From assembly GCA_001028815.1 (NCBI GenBank), contig LDJB01000003.1, positions 314,143 to 378,142 of the forward strand: a stretch of 64,000 nt of DNA, written 5' to 3'. The translations under genes and the position numbers were made by a program. The DNA is from Peptococcaceae bacterium 1109. GTDB taxonomy: Bacteria; Bacillota; Limnochordia; Darwinibacteriales; Darwinibacteriaceae. Positions 16,632 through 25,740 of the stretch are shown piece after piece. Position 1 is the stretch's first letter, and each line of letters starts with the position of its first letter. The notes below the pieces were generated by a model. The model ran no database searches, was not told the DNA's origin, and worked only from the letters and a program-made list of their open reading frames with translations.

Positions 16632-17831
16632 CTACAGCAGTTCTTTCTCTAATATAGCTGTGGCAGCACCCACTACCCCTTGGTAGTTTCTAAAGGTGGC
16701 ATTGCTGAACTTGAACTTGGGCTGGTCGAAACAGTGGGCGTAAGTGCTTTCCTCTATCCAGCCTCGGGTCGTGGGAGACAACGCAAAGGCGTTTCCGCTG
16801 AACACGATCTGCGTCGGCTGGATGATGTTGACCAGATTGGCAAGGCCTATGCCTAAGAAAGCCGCGGCTTCCCGGAGTACGCTTTGAGCCACCTCATCGC
16901 CATCAGCAGCCAAGCGCACGATGATGTTCACGGTAAGGTTTTCTGGAGGGACTGGCAAGGCCGAGTTGGGTGCAGAAAGGGAGCGCTGCAAGTAGGTGCC
17001 CACAATGGCCCGCTCGGAGATGAGGGCTTCTAAGCACCCCCGCTTGCCACAGCTGCACATCGGGCCGCCTGGCAAGATGGTACAATGGCCAAACTCCCCT
17101 GCCCCGTTGAAAGAGCCTTGCAGGAGGCCTAGCTTAGGCAGGACGATTCCGCAGCCCACACCGTAACCCACCTGCACCAAGATGATGCTCCCTGAGTTGC
17201 GGGCCCGGCCAAACCATTCTTCGCCCAAGGCCATCAAGCGGACGTTGTTGTCCACGATCACAGGGCTCCCCAACTGCTGCACTAGAAGGTCCTTGACATT
17301 GACGTTGCGCCACCCCAGGTTGGGAGCGAAGCGGCTGATGCCGGAGTCCGTATCTACCAGGCCCGTTACCGCGACACCAATACCCACGATGCGGGTTCCC
17401 TGGGCAGCTAGTTTAGCTTCCTGCCGCCTGTAGAAGGCAACGCTTCTGTGGATCACATCGTCGACAGTGGTCTTGCTGCTGATCTCTACGACTTCTGTAT
17501 CCAGCAGCTTGCCCAGGAGATTGACCGTGCCCATCCGGAGCCGGCTGACACCGATCTCCACGCCGATGGCCGCGTGAGATTTCCCCGCCACCTTTAAGAG
17601 GCTCGGTGGCCGGCCAGCCCCTTCCCGCTTCCCATTGACTGGGCCAAGCTCGGTAAGGATGCCATCCTCCAAGAGGATCTTGGTCAAACCCGAAACAGCG
17701 GGCGGTGTAAGCCCTGTAAGGCGGCACAGCTCAGAACGGGAAACGGGGCCCTGCTGCAGCACGGTGCGGATGATCTGCCTGATGTTGCTGTCTTTCATTT
17801 CCGATTGGTTTCGTACACTCAAGTCCCTCAC
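16632..17831 (-). CDS. ROK-family transcriptional repressor (XylR/NagC-like)
   Basis: 399 residues. A winged helix-turn-helix occupies about residues 15-65 (SRSELCRLTGLTPPAVSGL). It is followed by a ROK sugar-binding domain with GVEIGVSRLRMG, VTGLVD, and the zinc motif CSCGKRGCLE near residue 270, preceded by GEFGH. It probably represses the divergent importer and arabinofuranosidase genes until an inducing sugar binds. The GTG at 17831 has only a weak ribosome site, and a TTG at 17822 is possible. It converges on the sugar isomerase gene with a gap of 11 bp. Confidence 0.9.
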   Translation of the reverse strand: MRDLSVRNQSEMKDSNIRQIIRTVLQQGPVSRSELCRLTGLTPPAVSGLTKILLEDGILTELGPVNGKREGAGRPPSLLKVAGKSHAAIGVEIGVSRLRMGTVNLLGKLLDTEVVEISSKTTVDDVIHRSVAFYRRQEAKLAAQGTRIVGIGVAVTGLVDTDSGISRFAPNLGWRNVNVKDLLVQQLGSPVIVDNNVRLMALGEEWFGRARNSGSIILVQVGYGVGCGIVLPKLGLLQGSFNGAGEFGHCTILPGGPMCSCGKRGCLEALISERAIVGTYLQRSLSAPNSALPVPPENLTVNIIVRLAADGDEVAQSVLREAAAFLGIGLANLVNIIQPTQIVFSGNAFALSPTTRGWIEESTYAHCFDQPKFKFSNATFRNYQGVVGAATAILEKELL

Positions 17832-18268
17832 CCAGATCCAATAATTGAGAACATCTGTTGCTATTGTGTTCGCTAAGCCTAAGCAGATCCCTTTTCAATG
17901 TCCGGGGCAAATATTATTCTCTGAAAATAAAAGGAGTTAAACTGAGTGTGAAGAAATGTTGTGGTAAGCAGGCATTCGAACATCTGTCCTAACAGAAACC
18001 GGTGGTAGATCTACATATATTTAGCTGGGCAAACCCTCATCTGCGCTGGGCAGGAAGGACGATTCGATGAAATCCCTGCTCGCAGGGGCTCTCTCCCCGG
18101 ATTATTGCGAGCGAAAAACTAATTGGTTGAAGTACCCCTTGAAATCCCAGTGGGTACCGATAGGACAAATCGCGGAAAGAAAGAAGGTGATCAGCGGATA
18201 GATTTCTTGCAGTTCATCACATTTAGCCCCCGTTGCAGCACAACAATTACTGGTCGAGGAGGTTCACA
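17832..18268. promoter_or_regulatory. Divergent regulatory region between the ROK gene and the CUT1 importer
   Basis: This 437-bp gene-free region must hold both promoters. The 10-bp word GAACATCTGT occurs twice in direct orientation (17849-17858 and 17978-17987), a possible ROK binding element. A nested inverted repeat lies at 18078-18112. TTGAAA at 18139-18144 is a possible -35 for the importer, with only a poor -10. Confidence 0.4.
18078..18112. promoter_or_regulatory. Nested inverted repeat (structured leader element)
   Basis: GCTCGCA (18078-18084) pairs perfectly with TGCGAGC (18106-18112). Directly inside, GGGG (18085-18088) pairs with CCCC (18095-18098), giving an 11-pair stem interrupted by a 7-nt bulge (GGATTAT) on one side. 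The strand then runs into GAAAAA. Confidence 0.45.
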
Positions 18269-19483
18269 ATGAAACGGAAAATCTTAGTGTTCTTGGTATT
18301 AGCTTGCGTGCTTATGACCGCGAGCACAGCCATGGCGAAAACTGTGTCCATCACCTTTAGAGACTTGTTCAGCGGCCCCGATAGTGACTTGATGGACGAG
18401 ATGGTAGCGAAGTTCAACGAGCTGCATCCTCACATCCACGTAGAGCGGCAGCTGACCACTTGGGATAACTACTACGACCAACTGCAGCTGGCCATCGGCA
18501 GCGGCCAAGCCCCTGACCTGGCAGTGGTACACACCAGATGGCTTCCTGCTTTTGCAGCCCGTAACGCCCTGGTTCCCCTGGATGAGTATGTACAAAAGGC
18601 CGGCCTTTCCAGTGAAGCTTTCATAGAAGCGGCTTGGAACGGCGGCTTCTACAAAGACGTCCAGTACGGCATTCCCCTAGACATTATCGTATCTGTAGTC
18701 CTCTTCTACAACGAAGACCTCATGGCGCAAGCGGGCATTGAGAATCCGCCCACCAACATGGAAGAGTTCATCAGCTACGCACAGCAGATTCAAGAGAAAA
18801 CCGATGCTTGGGGCGTTATCCTCCCCGGCGGCTACGCAGCTTACCGCAACTTCTTCTCCACCCTGTATCAAGCAGGTGCTAGCGTTGTCAACGAGGAAGG
18901 TACTGCAGCTAACTTCAATAACGATGCTGGCCGGGCTGCCTTGCAGTTCTGGGTAGACCTCTATCACAAGTACCAAGTAGCACCTCTCGATGTTACTCAG
19001 CCGTTGGAGGCGTTCCGTCTCGGGCGCGGCGGGTTCTATGTAGATGGCGTGTTCAACAGCCCCGGCCTCGATGCCCAAGAGGACCTGAACTACGGCGTGA
19101 CCACCATTCCAGCATTCTTCAACAACAACCGGTCGTTCTTTGCAAACTCCCACAACTTCGTCATTCCTAGGCAGCGCCGCCTCGACCCAGAGAAGGTGGA
19201 AGCAGCTATGGAGTTTGTGAACTGGATGGTCCGCAATACACACAACTGGTCCGCAGTTCCTTCCCTCATCGAAGTCACCGAGACTGAGGAAGTGCTGAAC
19301 TCAGCACGGGGCCAAGTCTTGGAACAGCTGCCAGACCTGGTATACCCACCGGCATTGATTGATATCGGCCGGGTTGAAACAGCGATTCAGGAAGCAATGG
19401 AAGCGGCCCTGCAGGGTGACATCGATGTTGCCACTGCACTGGAACGGGCCGAAGCAGAAGTGAACAGCATTCTCGGTAGATAA
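18269..19483 (+). CDS. CUT1 sugar ABC importer, substrate-binding protein
   Basis: About 404 residues with a signal peptide (MKRKILVFLVLACVLMTAS, cleavage near AMAK). The mature protein begins VSITFRDLFSGPDSD and has the family 1 extracellular solute-binding pattern, including GSGQAPDLAVVHTRWLPAFA, GIPLDIIVSVVLFYNED and WAFE-like helices. The ATG at 18269 is chosen because GAGGAGG lies 6 nt upstream; the frame runs open to 18233 without support. Permease genes follow after a perfect hairpin, then the GH51 enzyme, so arabino-oligosaccharides are the probable cargo. Confidence 0.9.
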   Translation: MKRKILVFLVLACVLMTASTAMAKTVSITFRDLFSGPDSDLMDEMVAKFNELHPHIHVERQLTTWDNYYDQLQLAIGSGQAPDLAVVHTRWLPAFAARNALVPLDEYVQKAGLSSEAFIEAAWNGGFYKDVQYGIPLDIIVSVVLFYNEDLMAQAGIENPPTNMEEFISYAQQIQEKTDAWGVILPGGYAAYRNFFSTLYQAGASVVNEEGTAANFNNDAGRAALQFWVDLYHKYQVAPLDVTQPLEAFRLGRGGFYVDGVFNSPGLDAQEDLNYGVTTIPAFFNNNRSFFANSHNFVIPRQRRLDPEKVEAAMEFVNWMVRNTHNWSAVPSLIEVTETEEVLNSARGQVLEQLPDLVYPPALIDIGRVETAIQEAMEAALQGDIDVATALERAEAEVNSILGR

Positions 19484-19492
19484 TCTTCTAGC

Positions 19493-19519
19493 GGCACCGG
19501 GAGCAGTGTTCCCGGTGCC
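19493..19519 (+). promoter_or_regulatory. Perfect 10-bp hairpin after the binding-protein gene
   Basis: GGCACCGGGA pairs with TCCCGGTGCC across a 7-nt loop, 9 nt after the stop. No T-run follows, which fits a stabilising intercistronic stem or partial terminator. Confidence 0.6.
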
Positions 19520-19554
19520 CTACTCCACCATACCGGGGCAGGAGGCGTTTAAGC

Positions 19555-20442
19555 GTGGCCAAGGCCAAACGGTCATTTTACCGCTCATTCAAAGAGAATC
19601 TTACTGGTTATATGTTTGTCTTACCCTACTTTTGCTTCTTCGGCCTATTCACCCTTTATCCAATTCTGCAGGGCTTTTTTATGAGCCTCACCGAACGTGA
19701 TATCTTCGGCTTCGACATAAGGTTTGTAGGGCTAAAAAACTACGCCCAAATGCTCACCGACCAGCGCTTCTGGACAGCGCTGAAAAACACAGCGTCCTTT
19801 ACCTTGATGGACGTGCCCACAAACGTGGTCCTTGCTATCTTACTGGCAACCTTGCTCAACAGGCATTTCCGGGGTAAGGAAATCTCCCTCTCCATGGTCT
19901 TTTTCCCGCGACTTTTGTCCATTTCTGTGATTGCCTTCATCTGGCTGTGGCTGTATGAACCGGAGTGGGGCCTTTTGAACCACTACTTGTCGTTCCTAGG
20001 TGTAGGGCCCATCAGCTGGCTGCGCAACCCATCGGTGGCCCTAAGAGCTGTGGTGGTGGCAACTGTCTGGTGGACAGTGGGGAACAACGTTGTGCTCTTT
20101 ATGGCGGGCATGCAGCAAATCCCCACAGAAGTATATGAAGCTGCGGAACTAGATGGTTCTGTTGGCTTGCACAGGTTTTTCAGGATCACCCTGCCGCTGC
20201 TCCGCCCCACGGCCCAGTTTGTTGTAATCATGCAGATCATTGCTAGTTTCCAAATCTTCGGCCAGGTCAACATCATGACTGGTGGCGGCCCTGCAGGGGC
20301 AACCCGCGTCCTGGTACAGTACATTTACGAAACAGGATTCAGCTATTTTGAAATGGGCTACGCTGCTGCCCTCTCTTACATCCTGTTCTTGCTGATTATG
20401 GTGGTTAGCGTGATTCAACTTGTGTGGCTAAGGGAGCGATAA
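19555..20442 (+). CDS. CUT1 sugar ABC importer permease (MalF-like)
   Basis: 295 residues, six predicted membrane helices, and an EAA loop (YEAAELDGSVGLHRF) near residue 190 that contacts the shared ATPase. The start is a GTG preceded by AGGAGG. It forms the transmembrane channel with the MalG-like protein encoded 2 bp downstream. No ATPase gene accompanies the system, which is common for Gram-positive CUT1 importers that share an MsmX-type ATPase. Confidence 0.92.
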   Translation: MAKAKRSFYRSFKENLTGYMFVLPYFCFFGLFTLYPILQGFFMSLTERDIFGFDIRFVGLKNYAQMLTDQRFWTALKNTASFTLMDVPTNVVLAILLATLLNRHFRGKEISLSMVFFPRLLSISVIAFIWLWLYEPEWGLLNHYLSFLGVGPISWLRNPSVALRAVVVATVWWTVGNNVVLFMAGMQQIPTEVYEAAELDGSVGLHRFFRITLPLLRPTAQFVVIMQIIASFQIFGQVNIMTGGGPAGATRVLVQYIYETGFSYFEMGYAAALSYILFLLIMVVSVIQLVWLRER

Positions 20443-20444
20443 AG

Positions 20445-21257
20445 ATGCGCAAGAAGCTGCTTGGAGCCTTTACGGTAGCCTTTGCTGTATTGTGGTTTTT
20501 GCCCGTTGTCTGGATGCTCATTACCTCTCTCAAATACGAGACAGATATTTTCCAACTCCCACCCATCTGGATCCCTTCCCGGATAACACTGGATCATTAC
20601 AAGGTGGTAATGGAGCGTTCCCATATTCTGCGGTGGTTCCTCAACTCTGTGGTGATCACCACCTGCGTCACTTTCCTCGTCCTCATTGTTGATTCCCTCG
20701 CGGCCTTTGCCTTTGCCCGGCTGCGCTTCTTTGGGCGGGATGTGCTGTTTAGCATTGTCCTTGCCAGTATGATGGTGCCGGGACAAGTAACCATTGTGCC
20801 CCTCTTTGCCCTGTTCTCTGATTTAGGACTGATCAACACCGCTCAGGCCGTTATCCTACCGCCCCTTGCAGGAGCGTTTGGCGTTTTTCTACTGCGCCAA
20901 TTCTTCCTCGGGATACCCCTCGAGCTGGAGGAATCAGCTATCATTGACGGATGCAGCAAACTGGGGGTACTGCGCCACGTTATCCTTCCCCTTTCCAAGC
21001 CTGGCTTGTCTGCATTAGCCATCTTTACAGCCCTAGGCTCCTGGAACAACTATCTCTGGCCCCTCATTGTACTGCAGGACCAGACAAAGATGACCCTTCC
21101 CGTCGGCCTCGCCACACTGCGGGGTACATACGCCACTTCCTCTTACGGTGTCTTGATGGCAGCCGCAGTGATCAGTTCTGTGCCGATCTTTGTGATGTTC
21201 GTGTTTATGAAGAAGTACTTCATCCAGGGTATTGCCCTTACCGGTGGAATGAAGTAA
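20445..21257 (+). CDS. CUT1 sugar ABC importer permease (MalG-like)
   Basis: 270 residues and six predicted membrane helices, with the EAA-type loop LEESAIIDGCSKLGVLRH near residue 163. The ATG at 20445 follows the MalF-like stop by 2 bp and has AAGGGAG upstream; a longer frame from 20424 would overlap the previous gene and lacks support. The C-terminus ends in the family-typical GIALTGGMK. It is followed by the arabinofuranosidase gene, so import and cleavage are probably coexpressed. Confidence 0.92.
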   Translation: MRKKLLGAFTVAFAVLWFLPVVWMLITSLKYETDIFQLPPIWIPSRITLDHYKVVMERSHILRWFLNSVVITTCVTFLVLIVDSLAAFAFARLRFFGRDVLFSIVLASMMVPGQVTIVPLFALFSDLGLINTAQAVILPPLAGAFGVFLLRQFFLGIPLELEESAIIDGCSKLGVLRHVILPLSKPGLSALAIFTALGSWNNYLWPLIVLQDQTKMTLPVGLATLRGTYATSSYGVLMAAAVISSVPIFVMFVFMKKYFIQGIALTGGMK

Positions 21258-21276
21258 GCAGAATGGAGGATGTGTA

Positions 21277-23298
21277 ATGCAGCGCGACAAGGCAACCATC
21301 AACGTTTACTGTGATCACATCAAGGAAGGCCACCGCATCGATCCCTTCGTGTTCGGCCACTTCGTAGAAGACATCCGGGATCACATGGACGCAATGCTCG
21401 CTTATGTCCTGAAGGACATGGATTTCGAGCGGGAAGACGATAACAACGACGGCGTCTGCGGGTGCTGGTATCCAGTCAATCCAGGGAAAAACACATACTA
21501 CGCCTTAGAGCCCGCGGCCCGCTACCACTCTGGGCACAGCCAGCGGATTAGAATCAATCCCTCAGACCAAACCGCATCTGGCATTGGCCAACGCATCACT
21601 CTCCGGGGCGGAGTAGAATACAACGTCACGCTGTATGCCCGGAGCTCACCAGAGATAAAACGGATCCAGGTTCGCGTTGTTGACCTGGAAAGCCGTGAGT
21701 TCATCGCGAGCCGCACAGTGGCAATGGAAAGCCACGACTGGCGGGAATACTCCTTTACCCTGGAAATCCCACGAGACGTTCCTGCGGCAGAATTTCAGAT
21801 CGTCTACGTCCCCGATGGCTCCCGCTGGCCCGAACTCATCTCCAAGGGCAACCTCTGGCTGGACCACGTTTCCATGCTCCCAGAAGACGCAGTAGGCAAT
21901 GTGCGGCGGGACGTATTCGAGATGGCCAAACGGCTAAACGCAGGCGTTATGCGATTCGGCGGGAATGAAATCAGCGGCTACCACTGGCAGGACTACGTGG
22001 GCCCTTACTATGAGCGTCCCAGTAAAGTGAGTGAAGCCTGGGGAATGTGGGTTAACAAGTACTTCGGCACCGATGAGTTCCTACAGTTCTGCGAAGCTTT
22101 GGAAGTAGAGCCCTTGATCTGCATCAACGCGGGCACCGCTACCCCAGAAGAAGCCGGGGCTTGGGTAGAGTACTGCAACGGCAGCATTGATACGCCCATG
22201 GGCGCCCTCCGGGCCAAGCACGGCCACCCTGAGCCATACAATGTGAAATACTGGGAAATCGGGAACGAGATGTGGGGCCCGTGGCAGATTGGGCACTGCT
22301 CTGCAGAGGAGTTTGCCGAGCGCCATCTGGCCTATGCCAAAGCCATCAAGGAAGTTTACCCTGAGGCCATCCTCCTTGCTTGCGGGCACCGGATCATGGA
22401 CTGGAACATCCCCCTATTGGAGAAGTGCGCAGACACCATCGATTACCTAACGCTCCACATTTACCACGGATTCTCTGACCTAGGCTCCTTTGATATGGAG
22501 CCAGAGGATGCGTTCAGGGGAATCGTGGCCTATCCTGAGGTGACAAGGTATCACCTGCAAGAACTTGGCGAAATGCTGGAGAAAAATCCGAACCTCCACC
22601 ACATCAAGCTGGCCATCACCGAGTACAACACTATGTACTATCCCAACACCAGAAGGGTGGGCACCCCCAGGGAGCACACTTTGGAGGCAGCGGTGGCGAA
22701 CGCGGCGAACCTCAACGAGTTCCTGCGCTGGGCGCACTTGGTGAAGATGGGGCACTTCTCTGACCTCGTCAACGGCTGGCAAGGCGGCTGCATCCGAGTG
22801 GGCGATGTCATTGCGGACCAGACCCACGGGCCCAAGCGCCCCTGGAACAGCAACCACCTTACTGTTTACGGGACGCCAACCTATTACGCCCTAGAGCTCT
22901 ACGCCAATCGGCCCATCGATTATGTCCTAAAACACGAGGCTGCGGGGCCCTCATTCACGGTGAACGCGCCAAACTATGTGAAGCGAATAGGCACTAACCC
23001 CATTCCCGTTGTGGATACAGTGGCGTGCATCAATGAAGGCCAAGATACAGTGACCCTCTTTATGGTGAACCGGGGGCTTGAGGACTTGGATGTGGAAATC
23101 ACCTTAGACTCCTTTGAGGTTCAGGGCAAACCTGAGGTTTCGGTAATCACGGGGGAGAGCCTCTATCTGGTTAACGATGCAGCATCCCCAGAAAAGGTGG
23201 TAACCCGGACCTATGAATTGGAGAGCCTTGAGGACTTGGCTGTCCTGAAAGCCCATACCATCTACGCCCTGACAGTCCGGGGCAAGGTTATCCGCTAA
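21277..23298 (+). CDS. GH51 alpha-L-arabinofuranosidase with internal carbohydrate-binding-like domain
   Basis: 673 residues without a signal peptide, so it acts in the cytoplasm on imported oligosaccharides, releasing terminal L-arabinofuranose. Residues about 60-205 look like an inserted beta-sandwich carbohydrate-binding module. The GH51 catalytic domain follows, with MRFGGNEISGYHWQDYVGP, the acid/base glutamate of WEIGNEMWG (near residue 331) and the nucleophile glutamate of ITEYNTMY (near residue 449). The C-terminal beta domain completes the enzyme. It is translated from an ATG with GGAGG upstream. Other GH51 activities (endoglucanase, xylosidase) are less likely. Confidence 0.9.
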   Translation: MQRDKATINVYCDHIKEGHRIDPFVFGHFVEDIRDHMDAMLAYVLKDMDFEREDDNNDGVCGCWYPVNPGKNTYYALEPAARYHSGHSQRIRINPSDQTASGIGQRITLRGGVEYNVTLYARSSPEIKRIQVRVVDLESREFIASRTVAMESHDWREYSFTLEIPRDVPAAEFQIVYVPDGSRWPELISKGNLWLDHVSMLPEDAVGNVRRDVFEMAKRLNAGVMRFGGNEISGYHWQDYVGPYYERPSKVSEAWGMWVNKYFGTDEFLQFCEALEVEPLICINAGTATPEEAGAWVEYCNGSIDTPMGALRAKHGHPEPYNVKYWEIGNEMWGPWQIGHCSAEEFAERHLAYAKAIKEVYPEAILLACGHRIMDWNIPLLEKCADTIDYLTLHIYHGFSDLGSFDMEPEDAFRGIVAYPEVTRYHLQELGEMLEKNPNLHHIKLAITEYNTMYYPNTRRVGTPREHTLEAAVANAANLNEFLRWAHLVKMGHFSDLVNGWQGGCIRVGDVIADQTHGPKRPWNSNHLTVYGTPTYYALELYANRPIDYVLKHEAAGPSFTVNAPNYVKRIGTNPIPVVDTVACINEGQDTVTLFMVNRGLEDLDVEITLDSFEVQGKPEVSVITGESLYLVNDAASPEKVVTRTYELESLEDLAVLKAHTIYALTVRGKVIR

Positions 23299-23323
23299 AA
23301 AACGCACTCTCCACACATGCCAA

Positions 23324-23356
23324 AGGGGCGAGGTTCCACTGCTGAACCTCGCCCCT
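23324..23356. terminator. Bidirectional stem between GH51 and larA-like genes
   Basis: AGGGGCGAGGTTC (23324-23336) pairs perfectly with GAACCTCGCCCCT (23344-23356) over a 7-nt loop, between two convergent genes. The T-tracts on either side are short, so termination efficiency is uncertain. Confidence 0.65.
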
Positions 23357-23368
23357 CAATTTCCCCTT

Positions 23369-24811
23369 CTAGATCTTGTCATCTTCCATCATCAAGTGTA
23401 CGCCCGCCAATTTGAATGTCTTAGGCAAAGCCAAGATCCTGGGCGTTTTACCCACATACTTCTCTGCGTCCCGTAAGGCCTCCTCAAAGGTTGCCCTGGT
23501 CTTCATTCCCATGCTTCTGGCATAGCCAGGCTCGTAAGCTCCCACAATGTAAACTGCGGCCGCTTCCTTCTCCGCGATATGCCCGCAGGAAATCATGGAA
23601 AAGGCATGGTATGGATGGTACCCGAAGCCATAGCGGTACTTGTCCACATACTCCTGTTTCCGGGCCAGGTATTCCCCGTATTTACTGCAGTCAGGCAAGA
23701 CGTTGTGGTAGTCCTTCTGGAACAGCTCGTACAGCTCCCGGTAGGACGGGAACTCCTCATCGTGGAAATAGCCGTTGCAGATGGAAGAGCAAATCACCAC
23801 GAAGTTGTCGTTCATCACCCTGCGGTGGCGAATGATGTTCGCCGCAATGGCCTGCATAATCAAAATAGGGTTGGTGCCGTGGCCATTGCCGTAGTGGAAC
23901 TCCTGGGGCATGCCGAAGATCATGATGTCAAACTTCTCTTTCGCCCAGGGGATGTAGGTCCGCTTGTTCGCAACTTCCCAGGAGATGGGCTGCAGCATCT
24001 CTGTATCGCCTGCAAAGACAGCGATCTGCCGCTGGTAAGAATCGAGGACCGCGTCCACGGTGAAAAACTTCCTGCCCATGCACTTTTCCATGTGCTTGCC
24101 GATGGCGTCGAACTTCTTCCGCATCAGGCTGTGGTGGCTCACGGGCGTAAAGTCATCCCGATGCATCACTTCAGGCACATGGTGGCAGGCGATGCTCTCC
24201 CACGTGGTAATACCGGTGGCCACGTGCTTGTACCCGCCAGAATAGCCTCCGTAAGGATTCCCCAAGGTATGGCCGATGGACACAGCCAAGTCTGCCTCAA
24301 ACACCTCTTTGTTCATAATGACCCGGTTGCCCAGCTCATCAAAGCCCAGGTCAATGAGGTTATCCCAGTCTTCTGAATCGTGGCAAGTGATGTTGTTCAG
24401 GGGTTTGAACATGCTGTAGATCTTCTCCCCCAAAATCCGCTTCAGCTCAGCATCGGTCATTTTCCGGTGCAGCCCATTTGAGCAAATCAGCCTGATGTCC
24501 TTCTTGTCCACACCAGCCTTCAGGCATTCCTCTACCACGATGGGAATCGCGGTCTTGCGGTGGGATGTCTCCTGAAAGCCGCCTTTGACCTTGTCGGGGA
24601 AGATAATCACAACCTTCGAGCCTAGCCCAACCAAGTTGGCGATGGGTTCCATGCCCATGGGGTTGAGAATAGCCTCCCTGGTAGCGCCCTCAATGTCCTC
24701 TAGGACTGGCGGATCGGGCACCGTCTCCCCGGGAATAAAGACTTCTGTACGGTCCCCGGGAAGCACTGCGCTCATGGTACCTTGCCCGTATTCAAAGTCC
24801 AGCTTAATCAC
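23369..24811 (-). CDS. LarA-family nickel-dependent 2-hydroxyacid racemase
   Basis: 480 residues, related to lactate racemase LarA, which uses a nickel-pincer nucleotide cofactor. The conserved elements are present: GLHRKMTDAEL, a histidine in IGHTLGNPYG, the pincer-attaching lysine in GGYSGGYKHVATG (near residue 195), and a following CHHVPEV. No larB, larC or larE cofactor genes lie in the window. LarA homologues act on several 2-hydroxyacids and sugar acids, so lactate is only one option. The GTG start at 24811 has GGAGG upstream and overlaps the end of the triose-phosphate isomerase gene by 8 bp, implying coupled translation. Confidence 0.85.
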   Translation of the reverse strand: MIKLDFEYGQGTMSAVLPGDRTEVFIPGETVPDPPVLEDIEGATREAILNPMGMEPIANLVGLGSKVVIIFPDKVKGGFQETSHRKTAIPIVVEECLKAGVDKKDIRLICSNGLHRKMTDAELKRILGEKIYSMFKPLNNITCHDSEDWDNLIDLGFDELGNRVIMNKEVFEADLAVSIGHTLGNPYGGYSGGYKHVATGITTWESIACHHVPEVMHRDDFTPVSHHSLMRKKFDAIGKHMEKCMGRKFFTVDAVLDSYQRQIAVFAGDTEMLQPISWEVANKRTYIPWAKEKFDIMIFGMPQEFHYGNGHGTNPILIMQAIAANIIRHRRVMNDNFVVICSSICNGYFHDEEFPSYRELYELFQKDYHNVLPDCSKYGEYLARKQEYVDKYRYGFGYHPYHAFSMISCGHIAEKEAAAVYIVGAYEPGYARSMGMKTRATFEEALRDAEKYVGKTPRILALPKTFKLAGVHLMMEDDKI

Positions 24812-25736
24812 CTTGATAACCTCCTCTGCCCTTCACGTATTCAGCGACGATCTCCAGCAGCCCCTCTGGTTCAAACCCGATCTGGCCTGTAAAGCGCGTC
24901 AGGGCCACAAGCCCTCCATCAACGGCGGCGAGGCCTCCGAGCATGGCCGCGTTCTCCTTCTTGAGCCCTCCGCCGTAGACTACAGGAATGGTGAAACCAA
25001 ACTCCTCCTGGACAATCTCCTTGATAAGTTCCGCAACATAAGCAATGTAGTCCCCATCGGGAGGAGTTTTACCCGGCCCGATTGCCCAGATGGGCTCATA
25101 GCCAATGACCATTTCCCGGTTCGCGATGTATGCCTCTGCGCCCCGCAAGCTTTCCACCACTTGGGTGCGCAGGGCCGCCTCAACCCGAGGCTTCTGTTCC
25201 GCGAGGGTGCCCCCTCCCCGTTCTTCGGCCGTCTCGCCCACGCATACCAGGACGTTTAGCCCTGATTCCAGAGCCCGCAGCACTTCTGCGTTAATGATCT
25301 GGTTCACAGCACTCTTGGCCCTTTGCCCCAGTGTGGAATCGCTGACGATCTCTGGCGCAAAGCTCTGCATCACTTGGAGTTTATCCCGGCGTTCTTCTGA
25401 ATGGCCAATAATGCTCCACGAACACCCCAAGTTCCGGGCAGCATTTGCAGGGAGGTTTGCGGTAAAGGCGCCGAAGTTCCCCCCAGGGGTAATATTCTCC
25501 CGGAAAACCCCCTGGCAGCCCACGGCAAAGGCCCCCTGGGCAGCTGCCACCGCAGCGGGGATAAGTGCCTCCGGCACGAAAAAGGTAAGGCGCACATCCT
25601 TCCTGTCCCCTAGCCCCAGTTCCTTACACCGCTGCAAAGCGTCTTTCATCCAAGCAACTGGATCGCTTTGAGGGCACACTCCTCCGAGTTCCCGGGGCAC
25701 CTCAAAGCGCTTGAGGTTTACAAAAATGTCTCCCAC
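24804..25736 (-). CDS. tpiA: Triose-phosphate isomerase (long form)
   Basis: Interconverts dihydroxyacetone phosphate and glyceraldehyde 3-phosphate. The N-terminal lysine appears in FVNLKRF (near residue 9), the catalytic histidine in IGHSEER (near residue 112), and the catalytic glutamate in GYEPIWAIGPGKTP (near residue 214), followed by the mobile loop and YGGG. The protein is about 310 residues, some 60 longer than usual, with much of the excess before the histidine. The GTG at 25736 is preferred because AGGAGG lies 8 nt upstream. The gene follows the ADP-dependent kinase by 4 bp. Confidence 0.88.
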   Translation of the reverse strand: MGDIFVNLKRFEVPRELGGVCPQSDPVAWMKDALQRCKELGLGDRKDVRLTFFVPEALIPAAVAAAQGAFAVGCQGVFRENITPGGNFGAFTANLPANAARNLGCSWSIIGHSEERRDKLQVMQSFAPEIVSDSTLGQRAKSAVNQIINAEVLRALESGLNVLVCVGETAEERGGGTLAEQKPRVEAALRTQVVESLRGAEAYIANREMVIGYEPIWAIGPGKTPPDGDYIAYVAELIKEIVQEEFGFTIPVVYGGGLKKENAAMLGGLAAVDGGLVALTRFTGQIGFEPEGLLEIVAEYVKGRGGYQGD

Positions 25737-25740
25737 TTTC

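Noticed and set aside
23579-24376. 265-codon open frame opposite the LarA-family gene
   Set aside because: It is the antisense shadow of a gene with conserved LarA motifs, with a repetitive, unfamiliar product.
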